Of a DNA stretch of 48,831 nt, positions 45,837-48,831 are shown one piece after another (the first letter of the stretch is position 1; every line of letters begins with the position of its first letter). The stretch comes from CAYJAD01 sp964372165 (lineage in GTDB: Bacteria; Desulfobacterota; Desulfovibrionia; Desulfovibrionales; Desulfovibrionaceae), in NCBI GenBank assembly GCA_964372165.1, contig CAYJPT010000003.1:1-48831 (forward strand). Direction: 5' to 3'. The notes below the pieces were generated by a model. The model searched no databases. It saw only the letters and a list, made by a program, of their open reading frames with translations, and was not told the origin of the DNA. The position numbers and the translations under genes are program-made.

Positions 45837-46298
45837 TTAAACCCTTATCATTGAGCCGGTACCAAGTTGATTATATTTAGCTGTATTATGTATTTTTTCA
45901 CACCAATATGATGAAATATTTACTATAGCAATAACAGATTCTGCAAATGCGCCTAACTCTTGTTCCACTACTTGTGTTGGTAAAGTATACATTGTGTTAA
46001 GGCAAACTAAGTTTGTTATTTCATCAATGGCAAAATGCGCACCTGCGGTATCCTTCCACATATAGTTTGCACAAAGCATTTCACGCATTAATTCATTGCC
46101 ACGTTCATTATGAGGTAATTCTCCAAGGGCTGCATTTACTACAATAGCATTTAGTTCCTGAACATATTCAATAATAATATCATAGCTATTTTCTAGGGTA
46201 ATTGTGATAGTACCATCTAAATCAAAATCAACATTAGGCAAGTTTAATACCTTACCAAGTTGTTCTAAAAAACTATGCGCAGTTTTCTTGCTCATCAT
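45837..46298 (-). CDS. Class I (CesT-type) chaperone
   Basis: 153 residues (or 152 from the second Met). N-terminal helix SFLEQLGKVLNLPNVDFDLD, strands TITITLENSYDIIIEYVQEL and AIVVNAALGEL, and GAHFAIDEITNLVCLNTMYT, then a C-terminal helix and a basic tail. It lies 33 bases before effector C on the minus strand and is its likely partner. Confidence 0.75.
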   Translation of the reverse strand: MMSKKTAHSFLEQLGKVLNLPNVDFDLDGTITITLENSYDIIIEYVQELNAIVVNAALGELPHNERGNELMREMLCANYMWKDTAGAHFAIDEITNLVCLNTMYTLPTQVVEQELGAFAESVIAIVNISSYWCEKIHNTAKYNQLGTGSMIRV

Positions 46299-46317
46299 AA
46301 TCTCCGTGCTAAAGTAT

Positions 46318-46749
46318 TTACACTTTCATGTAGATTAAATCTGTCTGCTCATCTTCTTGCGCTGGTACTTCAGACTTATCAAGGCGTGCAAGATGTAAAA
46401 AATCTTTCCAATAGCGTACAGCTTTAACAAATAAATCCAGTGAACTTTCAAAATATGTATAGTCCATGGGCAAGGTAATTATTCTAAATAACATTAAATC
46501 ATTATTTTCAATGCCAATGGAAGCATGGCCTGTCTCCTTACCTAAAAAGCTTGCACGAAGTAGAGACTCAAGACTTGCTTGTGCATCCGTTAAGGGCGTA
46601 AGATTAGCGATGAAATATAGGGCATTTTCCTTAGCTTCAAACTCAACTATATGATTATCAAAATTAATAGCACATGTGCCTTGGTCAGATAATTCAATCT
46701 TAAATTTTAATCGTGCTCCAAGTTCGTCAAATAATTCTTGTGCTTTCAT
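46318..46749 (-). CDS. Class I (CesT-type) chaperone
   Basis: 143 residues from the ATG at 46749 (GGAG upstream; the longer frame lacks a ribosome site). Helix ELFDELGARLKFKIELSDQG, strands CAINFDNHIVEFEAKENALY, the loop GHASIGIENNDLMLFRIITL, and a C-terminal helix, with an acidic tail. It follows effector D by 36 bases and is probably its partner, possibly together with the next chaperone. Confidence 0.75.
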   Translation of the reverse strand: MKAQELFDELGARLKFKIELSDQGTCAINFDNHIVEFEAKENALYFIANLTPLTDAQASLESLLRASFLGKETGHASIGIENNDLMLFRIITLPMDYTYFESSLDLFVKAVRYWKDFLHLARLDKSEVPAQEDEQTDLIYMKV

Positions 46750-46785
46750 ATTGTCTCCATACATATTACATTGGAATGTATTATG

Positions 46786-48393
46786 TTAAGATGCATCTTG
46801 TGTAGCGGATAATATCTGTGCAAAATTCACAGCAAGGTTAAGTACTCGATTTTCACTGCTAAGGCTAAGAAAATCGCTAGTCATGTCCGCACTTATTTCA
46901 TCACCCCTTCCTCGTGCCTCATCCATTGTCATGCGCAAATCACCGTAGCTATTGCCAACAGCATCACGTTCATCCATAAATTCACTATGTATTTGAGTAA
47001 GTGCGGCATTATTTTGGGTTATATGGGCAATTGGTAATAACGAAGACCATGATAAATATGCTAATTCATACATTAAACCCTTTGTGTCTGGGTCTGGTGG
47101 GTTTGGCATTTCTTTATCATCGCTAGCTAGTCTCATTCTTTCTAGTTCTGCTTCAATACTGCTGGTTAATTTGGCCTCAAGATCCACAACCAAGGCCTGA
47201 ATGGAGGCTTTCATAGTTGAAGTGTCACCTGTAGCCAAAGCTGATTGTAAAGTTTGTATATTTCTATCCTCACGGTTATAGTCCAAAGCCGTTTGCATGC
47301 CTATGGCAAAAAAGTTGGCAGGTATATTATTTGTTTTTAGTGCCATTCTAGCAAATTGAAGTTTTAAAGACTCAGAAATTTCAAAACGGGACAATGCAGC
47401 ACCAAGTGCGCACTTATTTGCTTGCTCTTTGCGCACAGTTTCAGTCACTGCGCTATTTACCCTGTCAACAACGTCAGATCCCGCAATTGTTAAGGCTGCA
47501 CCGGTTGGAATTTTTTTATACATAGCTTGTGAGTGGTATAAATTTTTAATGACTTCTTTATCAAGAGCAAATGACCTTGCCATGGCAGTCTGAAGACCAT
47601 CCACGCAAGCATTAGCATGGTTACGCATGGTATTAATTTGGGTAAGGCGCGCCCTTGTTGTAGTAAAAACTGTATTGGAAAGGGCAGTTAAGTCATCACG
47701 TGAAGTTGCTTGCAAAAATGCCATACTATGGGGTTTTTGTGTAAGTTCATAAATAACTTGGCCAAAAATTATTTTTGGAAAGTCGCCTATACCATTTGCT
47801 ACGCATTGCTCAATAACTTGGTTAATTACTATCTCTCTTCTGGCTTCAGGCCTTGCTAGTTCAAGTATTATATTTTTTAATTGGTCGGGAGTTACTGGAT
47901 CTTCAAGGTCATTAATCCGTCCACGAATACCAGATATAAAACGATCCGCAAATGAATCTGTCTCGCGCCGTCCAGATAAAAAAACTGCTGCGGACGGCAC
48001 AAAGTCACCAAATTCTTCTCTTAAAATGCCAAGTACCTCTTCTGTCGCGTTCACAAGATTAGCCGGTAATGGATTTCTTGCTGCATAAATGTTCTGCCCA
48101 ATTTGTGCATTGGTATATCTTGTGGCTGGAGCTGCCGCAGGTAAGGGGTCGTCACTTGCATCTATACGGGCTTGCGGAGCTTGTTCTGAGCGCGTGCCTA
48201 AATAACGTACTAGTTCCGTAATACCAAGTGAAAATAAAGCCATGAAAAATCGCGCAGCACCATGCGATGTGTATACACGGCTACGCTCTAAAGACTCTGG
48301 TACGGGTGCCTCTTGAATATTTGTAATACCTTCTCTAGCATCTTCTCTAGGGGCTTGCGTTACACGCCCACCATCAACTGGTTCTAATGACAT
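46786..48393 (-). CDS. Putative effector D
   Basis: 535 residues from the ATG at 48393, preceded by AAAGGAG; the longer frame has no ribosome site. Polar N-terminus (secretion signal), one hydrophobic patch at about 48-62 (HGAARFFMALFSLGITELVR), then an all-helical body without recognised motifs. The position of the hydrophobic patch and a following AQIG segment resemble effector A (NWLLSFF, then AHIG), suggesting a distant relation. First gene of the right-hand minus operon. Confidence 0.5.
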   Translation of the reverse strand: MSLEPVDGGRVTQAPREDAREGITNIQEAPVPESLERSRVYTSHGAARFFMALFSLGITELVRYLGTRSEQAPQARIDASDDPLPAAAPATRYTNAQIGQNIYAARNPLPANLVNATEEVLGILREEFGDFVPSAAVFLSGRRETDSFADRFISGIRGRINDLEDPVTPDQLKNIILELARPEARREIVINQVIEQCVANGIGDFPKIIFGQVIYELTQKPHSMAFLQATSRDDLTALSNTVFTTTRARLTQINTMRNHANACVDGLQTAMARSFALDKEVIKNLYHSQAMYKKIPTGAALTIAGSDVVDRVNSAVTETVRKEQANKCALGAALSRFEISESLKLQFARMALKTNNIPANFFAIGMQTALDYNREDRNIQTLQSALATGDTSTMKASIQALVVDLEAKLTSSIEAELERMRLASDDKEMPNPPDPDTKGLMYELAYLSWSSLLPIAHITQNNAALTQIHSEFMDERDAVGNSYGDLRMTMDEARGRGDEISADMTSDFLSLSSENRVLNLAVNFAQILSATQDAS

Positions 48394-48457
48394 AAATTCT
48401 CCTTTGGTTTTATGGCTCTTTGAAACCATGTAAACTTTGTTGCCATATTAATGTATA

Positions 48458-48475
48458 GAGCATTTTTCATGCCAA
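48458..48475 (-). promoter_or_regulatory. Sigma-54-like -24/-12 element upstream of effector D operon
   Basis: Minus-strand TTGGCATGAAAAATGCTC: GG, 10 bases, GC, the full -24/-12 pattern. The predicted transcription start lies about 55 bases before the effector D ATG, the same distance as in front of sctW. Confidence 0.7.
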
Positions 48476-48564
48476 CTAGTAGCATAAAATTGAGAATTGA
48501 ACAAGCAGTGCAGGCGTTGCTAAGATGTTACTCTAGCGACAGAAAGAACTGTTGAAAGTCTTCC

Positions 48565-48760
48565 AAGCGCTCGTGGAGTGTTTCTAAAATGGATAGGCAA
48601 CGGTTCACTGAAAAATAGCTATCTACTGCGTCAGCGATAAAAACAAAACTGCTTATGTATGCCCAATACGCTTTGCTTCTCTCTGTATCCGTAAAGTTCG
48701 CAAGCTCACCTAACGGCTATGCTTCGCACCTTTCAGGCAGGACTCCACTCCACGAAAATG
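48565..48760. repeat. Dispersed intergenic repeat, copy 3
   Basis: Outer arms TCGTGGAGTG (about 48569) and CACTCCACGA (about 48750) pair as an inverted repeat unlike those of copies 1 and 2. The interior CTCTCTGTATCCGTAA...CCTAACGGCTATGC (48680-48724) is nearly the same as 14810-14854. The rest of 48,476-48,831 shows no gene; the right edge of the window is AT-rich DNA. Confidence 0.6.
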
Positions 48761-48831
48761 AATTTTTCCTTGTCCGCAACGCACGCTCCACTTATTTACG
48801 CACAAGCTTTTAATATACCAATGGGGTGGGG

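Noticed and set aside
48431..48447. Second TGGCAACAAAGTTTAC element before effector D, and a similar TGGCAACAATGTTAGC before sctW
   Set aside because: Neither has GC at the right spacing; the nearby TTGGCAT/TTGACAT elements fit better. The mutual similarity was noted but is not enough to call a site.

Overview
The window is AT-rich bacterial DNA dominated by a complete, self-contained type III secretion system (T3SS) locus of the Ysc type. Every core sct gene is visible: export gate sctR/S/T/U/V, ATPase complex sctN/L/O/K, C-ring sctQ, rings sctC/D/J, needle and rod sctF/I, needle-length regulator sctP, translocators sctE/B, gatekeeper sctW, and the Ysc-specific pair sctX/sctY. The gene set, the base composition and the mix of regulators suggest a Desulfovibrionaceae-like host (Lawsonia, Bilophila or Desulfovibrio relatives). 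That assignment is inference; no marker gene in the window proves it.

Layout. (1) 1-3,415: a decayed mobile-element margin. It holds a partial HigA-type antidote, an XRE fragment, a phosphoesterase/nucleotidyltransferase hybrid that has lost metal ligands, a frameshifted ADP-ribosylglycohydrolase, an inovirus Gp2-like fragment, and a tRNA 3' half with its terminator. (2) 3,635-11,438, minus strand: sctW, a SycN-like chaperone, sctX, sctY, sctV, sctS, sctT, sctU, then a sigma-54 activator gene. (3) 11,879-31,637, plus strand: three tandem tip-like proteins, an LcrG-like protein, a translocator chaperone, sctE, sctB, a chaperone, sctC, sctD, YscE-like, sctF, YscG-like, sctI, J, K, L, N, O, P, Q, R, a STAS-domain protein, two CesT-type chaperones and a lytic transglycosylase. 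(4) 31,759-38,641, plus: two very large putative effectors and a chaperone. (5) 39,021-42,262, plus: a membrane PP2C (RsbU-type) phosphatase and a periplasmic binding protein. (6) 42,294-48,393, minus: a putative effector, two chaperones and a 1,169-residue putative effector with a duplicated cysteine-peptidase-like domain.

Regulation. Four of the five T3SS-linked transcription units start with nearly the same sigma-54-like -24/-12 element (TTGGCAT-N7-TGC type). The locus also encodes a sigma-54 activator with no receiver domain. A second layer may be partner switching, because a STAS antagonist and an RsbU-type phosphatase are both present, although no anti-sigma kinase is in the window. Three copies of a dispersed intergenic repeat sit between transcription units, each nested in a different inverted repeat.

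The least-described parts are the large effectors with their dedicated chaperones, the three tip-like paralogues and the shared promoter signal.
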